DNA of 32,354 nt from Synergistaceae bacterium (GCA_031289775.1 JAITOY010000037.1:1-32354); one strand, 5' to 3'; positions 8,236-16,371 are shown, counted from the first letter of the stretch. Program-made: numbers and translations. Notes: a model not told the origin generated them from the sequence alone.

Positions 8236-9264
8236 TTGGAACACGCCCGCTATGAGATAATCGTAGAGGAAAGCACCTCTTCATACGGCAGAGTTGTCAT
8301 AGAGCCCCTCGAGCGGGGATATGGAGTAACGTTGGGCAACTCCCTCCGGAGGGTTCTCCTGTCATCAATATCTGGCGCGGCAATTACGGCAATACGCGTC
8401 GACGGGATTTTGCACGAGTTCACGACTGTTCCGGGCGTAAAAGAGGACATGATAGAACTGCTTATGAACATTAAGCATGTTCCAGTCAGATCCTATTCCT
8501 CAGAGTTCCGCATACTGCACCTCGAGACCGAAGGTCCAGGCGTTGTGACGGCATCCGACATACAGCCCGACAGCGAGATCGAGTTTCCCGACCCCGACGC
8601 TGTGATTTGCCATCTCGAGAGCGGCGCTAAACTCTCAATGGATTTCTACGTGGAATCCGGTACAGGCTACGCGTCCCTCGATCGTCCGCGGCCCGTATAC
8701 CTGCCGGTGGACGCCCTCCTGGTCGACGCGATCTTTTCGCCTGCCCAGAGGGTAAAGTATGAGGTACAGGACAAGCGTCTCGGGCAAAGAACCGACTACG
8801 ACAGCCTCGTCCTCGAGATATGGACAAATGGCGTTGTCAGTCCCGAAGAAGCCATATATCAGGCCTCGATTATCCTGAGGGACTATTTTATGAATATTGC
8901 GGTGGCTATCTCCCCCGATGAGGCGGAGGCGCTCTCCGAGATTAAGACTCATGACCAGTCGAAGTCGCAGGATAAACCCGGCGGCGACGCGGCCGCGAAG
9001 AACTTCCTGAAGCTTGGGGATAATCCGGCATACGGGAGGCCTGTTCGCGATCTTGAACTGTCTGTGCGTAGCGAGAACTGTCTCATGCGCGGCGGGGTGC
9101 ACTATATTGGGGAACTTGTATCGCGTTCCCGGGGGGATCTCCTGAAAATCCGCAACCTTGGCAAGATATCGCTCAGGGAGATAGAGGAAAAGCTGACTAA
9201 ATTCGACCTCACACTTTCTGGCGAGGTCGAAGACGATCCGGAAGAAGATCGTTTCTATAAATAA
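8236..9264 (+). CDS. rpoA: RNA polymerase alpha subunit
   Basis: Alpha dimerises to nucleate RNA polymerase assembly. From TTG 8236 the product is 342 residues. The N-terminal domain (about 1-230) has GYGVTLGNSLRRVLLSS and the VPGVKEDMIELLMN loop; the C-terminal domain (about 268-327) has VRSENCL and NLGKISL, the DNA-contacting segments. A linker of about 35 residues, rich in Lys/Asp/Gln, joins them. TTG 8236 lies 5 nt after aaggtgggag; an upstream in-frame TTG at 8218 would place this Shine-Dalgarno inside the gene and is rejected. It follows rpsK directly because rpsD is absent. Confidence 0.96.
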   Translation: MEHARYEIIVEESTSSYGRVVIEPLERGYGVTLGNSLRRVLLSSISGAAITAIRVDGILHEFTTVPGVKEDMIELLMNIKHVPVRSYSSEFRILHLETEGPGVVTASDIQPDSEIEFPDPDAVICHLESGAKLSMDFYVESGTGYASLDRPRPVYLPVDALLVDAIFSPAQRVKYEVQDKRLGQRTDYDSLVLEIWTNGVVSPEEAIYQASIILRDYFMNIAVAISPDEAEALSEIKTHDQSKSQDKPGGDAAAKNFLKLGDNPAYGRPVRDLELSVRSENCLMRGGVHYIGELVSRSRGDLLKIRNLGKISLREIEEKLTKFDLTLSGEVEDDPEEDRFYK

Positions 9265-9284
9265 TTTTAATTATCAGACGAAAG

Positions 9285-9301
9285 CAGAGGTGTAATCTCT
9301 G
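9285..9301 (+). promoter_or_regulatory. Short hairpin over the rplQ ribosome-binding site
   Basis: A 5-bp inverted repeat, CAGAG (9285-9289) and CTCTG (9297-9301), brackets the Shine-Dalgarno of rplQ and abuts its ATG at 9302. The stem is short and partly sequesters agagg. It may tune L17 translation, but it could equally be chance. Confidence 0.3.
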
Positions 9302-9655
9302 ATGAGACATCGTATCAATCTAAGGCGTCTTGGACGCTATGGCTCTCACAGGAGAGCGATGCTCGGCAACCTAGCGGCGAGCCTTTTCATCGAGGGAAGC
9401 ATAATAACTACGGTGACGAGAGCGAAGGAACTCCGTAGGGTTGCGGAAAAGCTTATAACGAAGGCAAAGTCCGGCGCGCTCACGGATCGCCGCATTGTCA
9501 TAGCGCGTATGCCACACAAGGTTGCGGTAACTACTCTTTTCGACGATATCGCGCCGCGTTTCGCGGACAGACATGGCGGTTACACCAGGATCGTTAAGCT
9601 CGGCAGCAAAGTAGGGGACGCCTCTCCGATGGCGGTCATCGAGCTGGTAGAATAA
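9302..9655 (+). CDS. rplQ: 50S ribosomal protein L17
   Basis: L17 lines the region around the exit-tunnel opening. The 117-residue product begins [20 protein letters not shown], matching the family start, and continues with [31 protein letters not shown] (shown in part) through residue about 50. ATG 9302 follows an agaggtg site that lies within a small hairpin. It closes the classical alpha operon. The ECF ATPase gene starts only 5 nt after the stop, so the two units are probably co-transcribed. Confidence 0.97.
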   Translation: MRHRINLRRLGRYGSHRRAMLGNLAASLFIEGSIITTVTRAKELRRVAEKLITKAKSGALTDRRIVIARMPHKVAVTTLFDDIAPRFADRHGGYTRIVKLGSKVGDASPMAVIELVE

Positions 9656-9660
9656 ACGAA

Positions 9661-10476
9661 ATGGGTTCCATCTTCTCCCTCCGGGGCGTCGTGTTTCGTT
9701 ACCCTGGCGCTGAATCTTGCGCGCTTGACGGGGTCGATCTGGAGGTCTCGGTAGGGGAATGGGTGGCCCTAGTCGGGGCGAACGGTTCGGGCAAATCGAC
9801 TCTGGCGAAAATTTGCAACGCCCTGCTGACCCCGACGCAGGGCGATTGTTTTGTCTTGGGCGAGAACACAAGAGACGGTTTGTCGACCGCAGAGATAAGG
9901 CGCTCGGTCGCCCTTGTTTTCCAGAACCCAGAGGATCAGATAGTCGCTTCTATAGTAGAGGAGGACGTGGCGTTTGGCCCAGAGAACCTCGCTTTGCCGC
10001 ATGAGGAGATAAAACGCCGCGTGGACTTCGCCATCGAAGCCGTTGGCCTCTCGGATGAGCGCAGGAGGGGCGTTTTTTCGCTCTCTGGCGGTCAAAAACA
10101 GCGACTCGCTCTCGCTGGCGCCCTTGCGCTCGAACCCGAGGCTCTCATACTCGACGAATCAGCTTCAATGCTGGATCCGGAAGGCCGAGAGTCGTTTCTG
10201 TCGTGTCTGAATGGCCTGAAAGAGCGCGGAATGACGATCGTCCAGATCACTCACAGGATGGAGGAGACCATCGGCGCGGATCGTCTCGTTGTCCTCGATG
10301 CCGGGCGCGCAGCCTGGGACGGCGCCCCAAATGAATTTTTCAGAGGAGAGTACAGGAGGTGGAGCTTTGAGGAACCGCCAGCGTTCGCGCTTTTCAGGGA
10401 GCTCCTCGAACGCGGTTTGCTCCCTGCTGGAACGTCTCCAGACGTTGGATCGATGCTGGACGCGTTATGTCTATAA
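9661..10476 (+). CDS. ecfA1: ECF transporter ATPase EcfA1
   Basis: First of two ATPases that energise a shared energy-coupling-factor vitamin/metal importer. The 271-residue product has Walker A GANGSGKST (about 39-47), a Q-loop FQNPEDQIV, the ABC signature LSGGQKQRLALA, Walker B ALILDESASMLDP and the switch His in QITHRMEE. The DESASMLD sequence, in place of DEPT, is typical of the EcfA1 (CbiO-like) paralogue. The gene overlaps ecfA2 by 10 nt. The rplQ-ecfA1-ecfA2-ecfT-truA order is shared with many Gram-positive-type genomes. Confidence 0.93.
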   Translation: MGSIFSLRGVVFRYPGAESCALDGVDLEVSVGEWVALVGANGSGKSTLAKICNALLTPTQGDCFVLGENTRDGLSTAEIRRSVALVFQNPEDQIVASIVEEDVAFGPENLALPHEEIKRRVDFAIEAVGLSDERRRGVFSLSGGQKQRLALAGALALEPEALILDESASMLDPEGRESFLSCLNGLKERGMTIVQITHRMEETIGADRLVVLDAGRAAWDGAPNEFFRGEYRRWSFEEPPAFALFRELLERGLLPAGTSPDVGSMLDALCL

Positions 10477-11318
10477 AGATAGAACGCCTCTGTTATTCGT
10501 ACAATACAGGCACGCCGGCCGAGACGATGGCGCTTCACGACGTCTCCCTCACGATAGAGCGCGGCGAATGGATCTCGATAGTCGGTCACACAGGCAGCGG
10601 AAAATCCACGCTTTCGCAGCATATGAACGCCGTCCTGATCCCACAGAGCGGTCTTGTCGAGATCGACGGCGTCCCGGTGGAACCGAAGACAAAAAACCTG
10701 CGTGAACTGCGAAGGAAGGTCGGCCTCGTCTTCCAATACCCTGAGCAGCAGTTTTTCTCCGAGACCGTGCGTGATGAGATAGCCTTTGCCCCGTCAAACT
10801 GGGGGGTGAAGGGCGACGAGCTTCAAGCGCGCGTTATGGAGGCTGCCAGATCCGTCGGCCTCGACGATGGTCTGCTCGAATCTAACCCTTTCGCTCTCTC
10901 AGGCGGCCAGAGACGACGAGTTGCCCTCGCGTCGATATTGTCCATGAAACCTGACTATCTCGTTCTGGACGAGCCTACAGCCGGGCTCGACGCGACCGGC
11001 ATAAGGGAGCTCGTCGAACTGCTCGGAGAGCTCCGCTCCGCCGGACTCGCAGTCGTCCAGGCGACGCACGACCTACAGTCCGCGTTCGAGTTCAGCGACA
11101 GGATACTTGTGCTCGAGCAAGGCAGGGGGATTGCCGTCGGCGCCCCTGAGGAAATAGCGCGTTATCTGCTCGATAACCCGGTTCACGGGCTTATATTGCC
11201 GCCGCTCGTACGATTTTCAGCCGGCCTGGCCGGGCGAGGCCTTACGATAGGGTTGACGAGTGGTCTCGAGGGGATAATCGACGTTCTGGAGGCCGCGAGA
11301 AAACCATGCGGCTCTTGA
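10467..11318 (+). CDS. ecfA2: ECF transporter ATPase EcfA2
   Basis: Second ATPase of the ECF module (283 residues). Motifs are Walker A GHTGSGKST near residue 40, Q-loop FQYPEQQFF, signature LSGGQRRRVALA, Walker B YLVLDEPTAGLD and the switch His in QATHDLQ. PEQQFF in the Q-loop is characteristic of the EcfA2 paralogue, so the pair forms the expected heterodimer. The ATG at 10467 lies within the end of ecfA1, and the stop overlaps ecfT by 13 nt, which argues for tight coupling. Confidence 0.93.
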   Translation: MSIKIERLCYSYNTGTPAETMALHDVSLTIERGEWISIVGHTGSGKSTLSQHMNAVLIPQSGLVEIDGVPVEPKTKNLRELRRKVGLVFQYPEQQFFSETVRDEIAFAPSNWGVKGDELQARVMEAARSVGLDDGLLESNPFALSGGQRRRVALASILSMKPDYLVLDEPTAGLDATGIRELVELLGELRSAGLAVVQATHDLQSAFEFSDRILVLEQGRGIAVGAPEEIARYLLDNPVHGLILPPLVRFSAGLAGRGLTIGLTSGLEGIIDVLEAARKPCGS

Positions 11319-12130
11319 GCGGTATTTCACTCGGCCAGTTTATACCCGGCGAGTCGTTCGTGCATGGTCTCGACCCGAGGTGCAAGATAATCTGCACGTT
11401 CCTTCTCTTGACCGGACTTTTTCTGGCTAGCAGTCCGCCGGATTTTGCCCTCTGGGGGGCGCTTTTAGTCGCTATCTCCCTCCTCTCCCAAATACGACTC
11501 GGACTCGTGCTTCGCTCGGCGCGGCCCGTTCTTTTCCTCGCTCTGATAACGATTTTGCTAAACATCTTCTGGACGCCAGGACACGAGATATTCCGCGCCG
11601 GTTTCCTGAAAATAACTGAGGAAGGCTTGATTTTGTCGATTCGGATGGGCATGAGGCTCTTTTTCCTCGTCGTTTTTGCCGCCCTGCTCATGATGACGAC
11701 GAGCCCCATGTCTTTCTCCGACGGGTTGGAGAGGCTGCTATCGCCGCTTGCCGCGCTCGGCTTTCCCGCGTCCGAGATGGCTGTGATGATGACAATAGCG
11801 CTTCGCTTCATACCGACACTCTTCGAGGAGACCGACAGGATACTTAAGGCTCAGATATCCAGGGGCGCCGATTTCGAGAGCGGAGGCCTGTTGAAGCGCG
11901 CCAGGAGTTTCATCCCAATCCTGATACCGCTCTTCGTGCTCGTTTTCCAGAGGGCGGAGAATCTTGCAGTCGCGATGGAGTCGCGCTGCTACGTTCCTGG
12001 ACGCCCGAGGACTCGCATGTGCCCGTTGGTCTGGCGCCGTAGCGACAGTGCGGCATTGATAATCCTTTTCGCTTTTATTTCCGCGCTCGTCGCGCTCGAT
12101 CGTCGTTTTTTGAGGTTTTTAATCCGGTGA
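11306..12130 (+). CDS. ecfT: ECF transporter transmembrane subunit EcfT
   Basis: The membrane scaffold that links the two ATPases to interchangeable substrate-binding S components. The 274-residue product has several hydrophobic segments. It has the two coupling-helix motifs typical of EcfT: an Ala/Ser-Arg-Gly motif in AQISRGADF (about residue 190) and a second Arg motif in AMESRCYVPG (about residue 227). It overlaps both neighbours. No S component is encoded beside it, as expected for a group II (shared) ECF module; substrate therefore cannot be stated. Confidence 0.92.
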   Translation: MRLLSGISLGQFIPGESFVHGLDPRCKIICTFLLLTGLFLASSPPDFALWGALLVAISLLSQIRLGLVLRSARPVLFLALITILLNIFWTPGHEIFRAGFLKITEEGLILSIRMGMRLFFLVVFAALLMMTTSPMSFSDGLERLLSPLAALGFPASEMAVMMTIALRFIPTLFEETDRILKAQISRGADFESGGLLKRARSFIPILIPLFVLVFQRAENLAVAMESRCYVPGRPRTRMCPLVWRRSDSAALIILFAFISALVALDRRFLRFLIR

Positions 12131-12915
12131 ACATTGGAGGGTCTCCCCAATTTCACTACGCGCTCGAGATATCCTACGACGGCGGAAATTTCGGCGGCTG
12201 GCAGTCGCAGCCCGACGGGAGCGGCGTACAGGACGCTATCGAAATCGCGCTTGCGGGGCTCGGCGAGTCGTGCGGCACGAGGGCGGTCGGCGCCGGGCGC
12301 ACAGACGCGGGGGTTCACGCGCGCGCGCAGGTGGCGACCGCCAAGCTTTCAAAACCCTGGCCCCCGAGGCGACTGGTTCTCGCCCTGAACGCAAAACTGC
12401 CGCCGCATGTTTCCGTAATGAGGGCTTCGGAGACGCTTCCTGAATTTCACGCGAGGAAGAGCGCAATCTCGCGCGAATATCGATATTTTATCTGGAACGC
12501 GTCCGTCTGCTACCCGCACATAAGGCCATACGTCCTCTGGAGGCCTGGAGAGCGTTTCGACTGGGGGAGGGCCGCCGAAGCGGCCCTCATGCTGAAGGGG
12601 GCGCACGATTTTCGCGCATTCTGCCGGAAGGAGGACTGTCCGGAGGAGACGCTTCGCACGGTCGACAGTTCTAGACTGATACGGCGTGGCCGTCTGCTGG
12701 TCTTCAGGGTCAAGTCGAAATCGTTTCTCACGAACATGGTTCGAATAATGGTTGGCAATCTTCTTGAAATCGCGGCAGGCCGCCGGGACGAGGCCTGGCT
12801 CGCCAACCTGCTCACCGGTAATTTCGACCGCACAGCGAGCGCCGCAACCCTGCCGCCGACCGGCCTGTTCCTCTGGAGGGTGAATTATCCCGAAAAACTT
12901 GACTGGAGTCGATAG
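12127..12915 (+). CDS. truA: tRNA pseudouridine(38-40) synthase TruA
   Basis: Makes pseudouridine at positions 38-40 of the tRNA anticodon arm. The 262-residue product has the catalytic-aspartate motif GRTDAGVHA near residue 57, the N-terminal ALEISYDGGNFGGWQ and the late motif FLTNMVRIMVGNL. Start is GTG 12127, overlapping the ecfT stop by 4 nt (GTGA). Length is normal. It is the last gene of the super-operon; rplM-rpsI, which often follow, are not here. Confidence 0.95.
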   Translation: MNIGGSPQFHYALEISYDGGNFGGWQSQPDGSGVQDAIEIALAGLGESCGTRAVGAGRTDAGVHARAQVATAKLSKPWPPRRLVLALNAKLPPHVSVMRASETLPEFHARKSAISREYRYFIWNASVCYPHIRPYVLWRPGERFDWGRAAEAALMLKGAHDFRAFCRKEDCPEETLRTVDSSRLIRRGRLLVFRVKSKSFLTNMVRIMVGNLLEIAAGRRDEAWLANLLTGNFDRTASAATLPPTGLFLWRVNYPEKLDWSR

Positions 12916-12990
12916 CCGCGAGAGCGCTGCGGACAGCGGAAATAAATCAGCCCTTAATGCGCCTTTCGCCGTTACGGACGCGCGGAATTT

Positions 12991-12999
12991 TGTTATAAT
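12991..12999 (+). promoter_or_regulatory. Extended -10 promoter for the metallopeptidase gene
   Basis: TGTTATAAT at 12991-12999 is a perfect extended -10 (TG-n-TATAAT). The -35 side is poor (TTACGG about 16 nt upstream). It lies 27 nt before the predicted ATG at 13026, giving a leader of about 20 nt that contains the Shine-Dalgarno. This marks the break between the ribosomal super-operon and the next gene. Confidence 0.7.
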
Positions 13000-13025
13000 A
13001 TTTTAAAGGGAAGGTGGTTACCGAT

Positions 13026-13712
13026 ATGTTTATGATGGATCCATTGTATATGGTTCTTGTCTTGCCAGCCATTCTTCTTGCGCTTTTTGCGCAGATGAAG
13101 GTAAAGACATCTTTCGCGAAATACAGCGCGGTTCGCGCTTCGAGGGGTCTTGATGCCGGCGCGGTTTCGCGTATGCTGCTCGATAAATTTGGCTTGCAGA
13201 GAGTGAGAATAGAGCGCGTTTCAGGGGAGCTCACTGATCATTACGATCCAAGGGGAAAGGTGCTGAGACTCTCGGACTCGGTTGGCGGCAGTTCGAGCAT
13301 AGCGGCGATCGGGGTCGCCGCCCATGAGGTTGGCCACGCGATGCAGGACAAGGAGGGCTACATCCCCTTGAGCATCCGCAACACATTTGTCCCGGTCGCT
13401 AGCATCGGTTCTACGGCAGCGATACCGCTGTTTTTAATAGGGCTCTTTATGGGCCTTGGGCCGCTCGTCAATATAGGTATATTTCTGTTCTCGGGCGTTG
13501 TTCTGTTTCACCTCATAACCCTGCCCGTCGAGTTCGACGCGTCCGCGAGAGCCCTCAAGGCGCTCAGAGGCGCTGGGACGCTGACGCAGGGCGAGATCGT
13601 AGGCGCAAAAAACGTGTTAAACGCTGCCGCGATGACATACGTCGCAGCGACGCTTGTGGCGATCATGAATTTGTTGTGGCTCGTGATGAGATCGCAGGGC
13701 AGACGTAATTAA
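13026..13712 (+). CDS. Membrane zinc metallopeptidase (YugP-like family)
   Basis: A 228-residue membrane protein with an N-terminal transmembrane segment (about residues 5-20), the zinc-metallopeptidase motif HEVGH (in AAHEVGHAM, near residue 105), then two or three hydrophobic segments and the family motif LPVEFDASARAL near residue 170. This matches the putative neutral zinc metallopeptidase family (YugP/COG2738); its physiological substrate is not known. Start is ATG 13026, with gggaaggtgg 8 nt upstream; the in-frame GTG at 13014 lies inside that Shine-Dalgarno. The gene has its own promoter and terminator, so it is monocistronic. Confidence 0.85.
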   Translation: MFMMDPLYMVLVLPAILLALFAQMKVKTSFAKYSAVRASRGLDAGAVSRMLLDKFGLQRVRIERVSGELTDHYDPRGKVLRLSDSVGGSSSIAAIGVAAHEVGHAMQDKEGYIPLSIRNTFVPVASIGSTAAIPLFLIGLFMGLGPLVNIGIFLFSGVVLFHLITLPVEFDASARALKALRGAGTLTQGEIVGAKNVLNAAAMTYVAATLVAIMNLLWLVMRSQGRRN

Positions 13713-13753
13713 AAAAGCACTTGTGCATTATCAAATCTCTGGTTAGACTTTAC

Positions 13754-13783
13754 GGGTGGCGATGGAGAGCCGCCCTATTTTTT
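13754..13783 (+). terminator. Rho-independent terminator after the metallopeptidase gene
   Basis: The stem is GGGTGGC (13754-13760) with GCCGCCC (13769-13775), 7 bp including one G-U, around an 8-nt loop, followed by TATTTTTT. It is 41 nt after the metallopeptidase stop and only 20 nt before the rsmB start. Its U-tract is also one arm of the next hairpin. Confidence 0.8.
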
Positions 13784-13798
13784 GCCCGGGAGGCAAAA
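13780..13798 (+). promoter_or_regulatory. Hairpin presenting the rsmB Shine-Dalgarno
   Basis: TTTTGCC (13780-13786) and GGCAAAA (13792-13798) form a perfect 7-bp stem with a 5-nt loop CGGGA. The ribosome-binding site of rsmB (cgggagg, 13787-13793) lies in the loop and first stem base pairs. The left arm shares its T-run with the upstream terminator, so the two structures may compete. Confidence 0.45.
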
Positions 13799-13802
13799 CC
13801 CC

Positions 13803-15152
13803 ATGAGAGGTATTGAGGGAGCGCTTCTGGTTCTCGATGAGGTAGAGAAAGGGGCTTTCGCCGCTGAGTCCCTGAGGAGGGTGTGGAACGAAGTATCGCC
13901 GCCGGATCGAAAGCTGACGGCCACGCTTGTCTACGTCACGCTGAGAAGGATGGGCCTTTGGAGGCATCTTCTTGCAAAGTACTGCAAACGGCCCCTAAAC
14001 TCTCTGCATCCAACGACGCTCTCAGTGATGACCCCCGGAATCGCCGGGGTGCTGGAGCTGGAGCACTTTAAGCCAGGGGTTCTCGTGAATGCTCTCGTGC
14101 AGCGCGTGAAATCTATAAAGGACGATTCCGGCGAGTCTCGCGGGATGAGAGAGTCCAGGCTCGTGAACGCAGTGCTTCATACGGTGATGGAGAAAGCGCC
14201 GGCTTATATCGCCTCCCTGCTGGAGGCGCCGACCCTGCAGGATCAGGCTCTCGCTCTGGGAGTCCCAGGATGGGCGGCGTCCGTGTGGAGCAAAGAGTGG
14301 GGGATGAAAGAAGCGAAACGACTGCTCCAGCTCGAGAACGAGCCTGTTTATCTTTCGCTGCGGACGTCCCCTAATCTCGACAGGGAGGCATGGACGAGCG
14401 ATTACGGCAATGCGCTCTCTCGCCCGTCCGAGCTGTTCGAGTCCTCCATCAGGATAGAGTCGAACCCATATCCGCCGGATCTGCCAGGATACGCGAACGG
14501 ACTGGTCACGCCGCAGGGAGAGTCGTCGATGTGGGCAGTGGAGAGCTTGCTTTCCCACTGGCAGGGCGGGAGGTTGCTCGATATGTGCGCAGGCAGGGGC
14601 GTTAAATCAGGGCACATTCTTTCTTACAGCCCGGACGCGCGGGTAGAGGCGTGGGACATCTCGTCCGCTCGGCTGAAATCAGCAGGACGGGATTTGGCAA
14701 GGCTAGGAGTCGAGGAACGCGCCGAGTTTGTGTGCGGTGACGCGTTGCGCCTTTCGCCGATGGAGCGTCCGAGCGCGATCCTTCTTGACGCGCCTTGCTC
14801 AGGCAGCGGGACGTGGGGACGGCATCCGGAGGGCAAGTGGAGAATGTCGCCGATCAAGCTAAAAAAGGCGGCAGAGCTTCAAACGAGGCTTTTCTCCAGG
14901 GCCGCGGACATGTTGCCCGCTGGCGGCGTGATTATGTACTGCACATGCAGCATATTCAGGGAGGAGAACGAAAAGACAGTAGGAGGCGTTCTTGCGTCGA
15001 GAGGGGATCTGGTAGAGTTGCCTACGAGATACAGGCATCTCTCATCGGCGTTTCAGTCGTTTCAGAGAAAGGGCAAGCCCTACGGAACCGTGGTTTTTCC
15101 GGAGTCTCCATGGGTCGATGGTTTTTACGCGGTGATGTTCAGGAAAAAATAA
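13803..15152 (+). CDS. rsmB: 16S rRNA (cytosine-C5) methyltransferase, RsmB-like
   Basis: A 449-residue S-adenosylmethionine-dependent rRNA m5C methyltransferase. The N-terminal NusB-like RNA-binding domain covers about residues 1-140. The methyltransferase domain has the SAM-binding motif LDMCAGRGVKSGH near residue 260, motif IV DAPCSGSGTWGRHPE near residue 330 and the catalytic-cysteine motif MYCTCSIF near residue 378. Start is ATG 13803, 9 nt after cgggagg; an in-frame TTG at 13782 lies in the upstream terminator and is rejected. In many genomes rsmB precedes a PASTA kinase, GTPase and rpe; here it precedes a kinase-less PASTA gene. Confidence 0.9.
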   Translation: MRGIEGALLVLDEVEKGAFAAESLRRVWNEVSPPDRKLTATLVYVTLRRMGLWRHLLAKYCKRPLNSLHPTTLSVMTPGIAGVLELEHFKPGVLVNALVQRVKSIKDDSGESRGMRESRLVNAVLHTVMEKAPAYIASLLEAPTLQDQALALGVPGWAASVWSKEWGMKEAKRLLQLENEPVYLSLRTSPNLDREAWTSDYGNALSRPSELFESSIRIESNPYPPDLPGYANGLVTPQGESSMWAVESLLSHWQGGRLLDMCAGRGVKSGHILSYSPDARVEAWDISSARLKSAGRDLARLGVEERAEFVCGDALRLSPMERPSAILLDAPCSGSGTWGRHPEGKWRMSPIKLKKAAELQTRLFSRAADMLPAGGVIMYCTCSIFREENEKTVGGVLASRGDLVELPTRYRHLSSAFQSFQRKGKPYGTVVFPESPWVDGFYAVMFRKK

Positions 15153-15170
15153 CCGTAGTGACGGTTTTAT
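15151..15170 (+). terminator. Possible weak terminator at the rsmB end
   Basis: AACCGT (15151-15156), loop AGTG and ACGGTT (15161-15166), followed by TTAT. It is a small, stable tetraloop hairpin with a short T-run, overlapping the rsmB stop codon. It is too weak to be confident that transcription ends here. Confidence 0.35.
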
Positions 15171-15228
15171 TCATTCGCAAAACGTGGGAAACGCCGGTCG
15201 AAGTGGCCGGGAGCTGGGAGGTATGTAT

Positions 15229-16371
15229 GTGAACAGGCTCTTCAGGTGGGGAATTTTAATAGCTCTCGTTGTTTTGGTCGGCTCCGGGCTTGTAGCCATA
15301 AAGCTGATATTCGTGGAGGACAAGGATGTGACAGTCCCACCCCTTGTAGGGCTCCAATTTATCGAGGCCGCAGACAAGCTCCAGAGCCTTGGCCTTTCGG
15401 CGCGCCTCGACCAGGTCAACTCCGAGCAGCCTCAGGGCACAGTGGTAGCCCAGGACATACCAGAGGGCACGAGCATTGCGAGAGGCGGAATAGTCAACCT
15501 CAAGTCGAGCAGAGGAGGAACCATGATACAGGTTCCTGACGTCAGGGGGATGGAGTTCGCAGAGGGGGTAAAAGCCCTCGATACCGCCGGACTGAAAATC
15601 GGCAGCGTCCTGCGCGTCCCTGACCAGCTCAAACCAGCCGGCACGATAATAGCTCAAAACCCGGCATCTCCAGCAGGCGTCATCAGCAGCAGAATGGTAG
15701 AGCTTCTTGTGAGCGAGGGGGAGGCAGGCCGCGCTGAGACGGTGCAGGTTCCGGATCTCAAAGGGCAGGATGAGAGCCTCGCGAGGCAGATCGTGAAACA
15801 GAGCGACCTCTCGGTCTCTCGGGTTGAATACTTGGAGACTAATTTATTTCCCGCCGGGAGCGTAGTGCGAACCCAGCCCAGAGCCGGCGCGAGGGTTCAA
15901 TTCGGCGCCTCGCTTGTTTTGTCAGTGGCGAAGACTCCGACGGTCTCTGCCGGGGGAGATGCGGCGCCCGGAGGTTCGAGCGGCTCTGCCGGAGTTATCG
16001 AAACTACACCGCAGCCCAGACAGGAGCAGATCCCGGATGTGCGTCCGGTCGACGATACAGGGATGGCGCCGCAGGGCGGCACTACCGTCCCTGTCATTCC
16101 GGAGCCGCCGGTGCCCCCGCCTCCGCTGGTTCCGCTCTACCAGCCTGTTCAAGCCACAGGCAAGACCGCGAAGATACGCTATCAGGTTCCTCCTCTTTCC
16201 AGATCGCTGCCGCTTAAAATAGAGATAGCCGATGATCTGGGTCGGAGAGTCCTGAAAGAACAGCAGACAAACGGAGGCGAGTATTTAACGATCGACGCGC
16301 CATACAGCGGCAACGCGAACGTCACTGTACAGCTCGGGGGCGAATTGGTCTGGCAGGAGCGTTATGACTAA
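15229..16371 (+). CDS. Membrane-anchored protein with three PASTA domains, no kinase domain
   Basis: From GTG 15229 the product is 380 residues: a short cytoplasmic start, one transmembrane helix (about 8-27), three PASTA domains (about 33-94, 99-163 and 171-233, the latter two opening with VPDVRGM and VPDLKGQ), a Pro/Gly-rich linker (about 240-310) and a C-terminal beta-rich domain. PASTA domains bind muropeptides or beta-lactam-like ligands in PrkC-type kinases and penicillin-binding proteins. gggagg (15216-15221) is 1 nt from ATG 15223 but 7 nt from GTG 15229, hence the start choice. The last base overlaps the rpe ATG. It may be a cell-wall sensor or adaptor; function unproven. Confidence 0.88.
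   Translation: MNRLFRWGILIALVVLVGSGLVAIKLIFVEDKDVTVPPLVGLQFIEAADKLQSLGLSARLDQVNSEQPQGTVVAQDIPEGTSIARGGIVNLKSSRGGTMIQVPDVRGMEFAEGVKALDTAGLKIGSVLRVPDQLKPAGTIIAQNPASPAGVISSRMVELLVSEGEAGRAETVQVPDLKGQDESLARQIVKQSDLSVSRVEYLETNLFPAGSVVRTQPRAGARVQFGASLVLSVAKTPTVSAGGDAAPGGSSGSAGVIETTPQPRQEQIPDVRPVDDTGMAPQGGTTVPVIPEPPVPPPPLVPLYQPVQATGKTAKIRYQVPPLSRSLPLKIEIADDLGRRVLKEQQTNGGEYLTIDAPYSGNANVTVQLGGELVWQERYD

Noticed and set aside
12925..12938. CGCTG-CGGA-CAGCG hairpin after truA
   Set aside because: It is a compact hairpin but is followed by GAAATAAATC with no T-run, so it is not supported as an intrinsic terminator.
13750..13815. Resemblance of GGCGATGG with flanking stems to a fluoride riboswitch
   Set aside because: The loop cannot pair with a downstream segment to make the required pseudoknot, and the conserved bases after the second stem are absent. 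A terminator plus a Shine-Dalgarno hairpin explains the sequence better.
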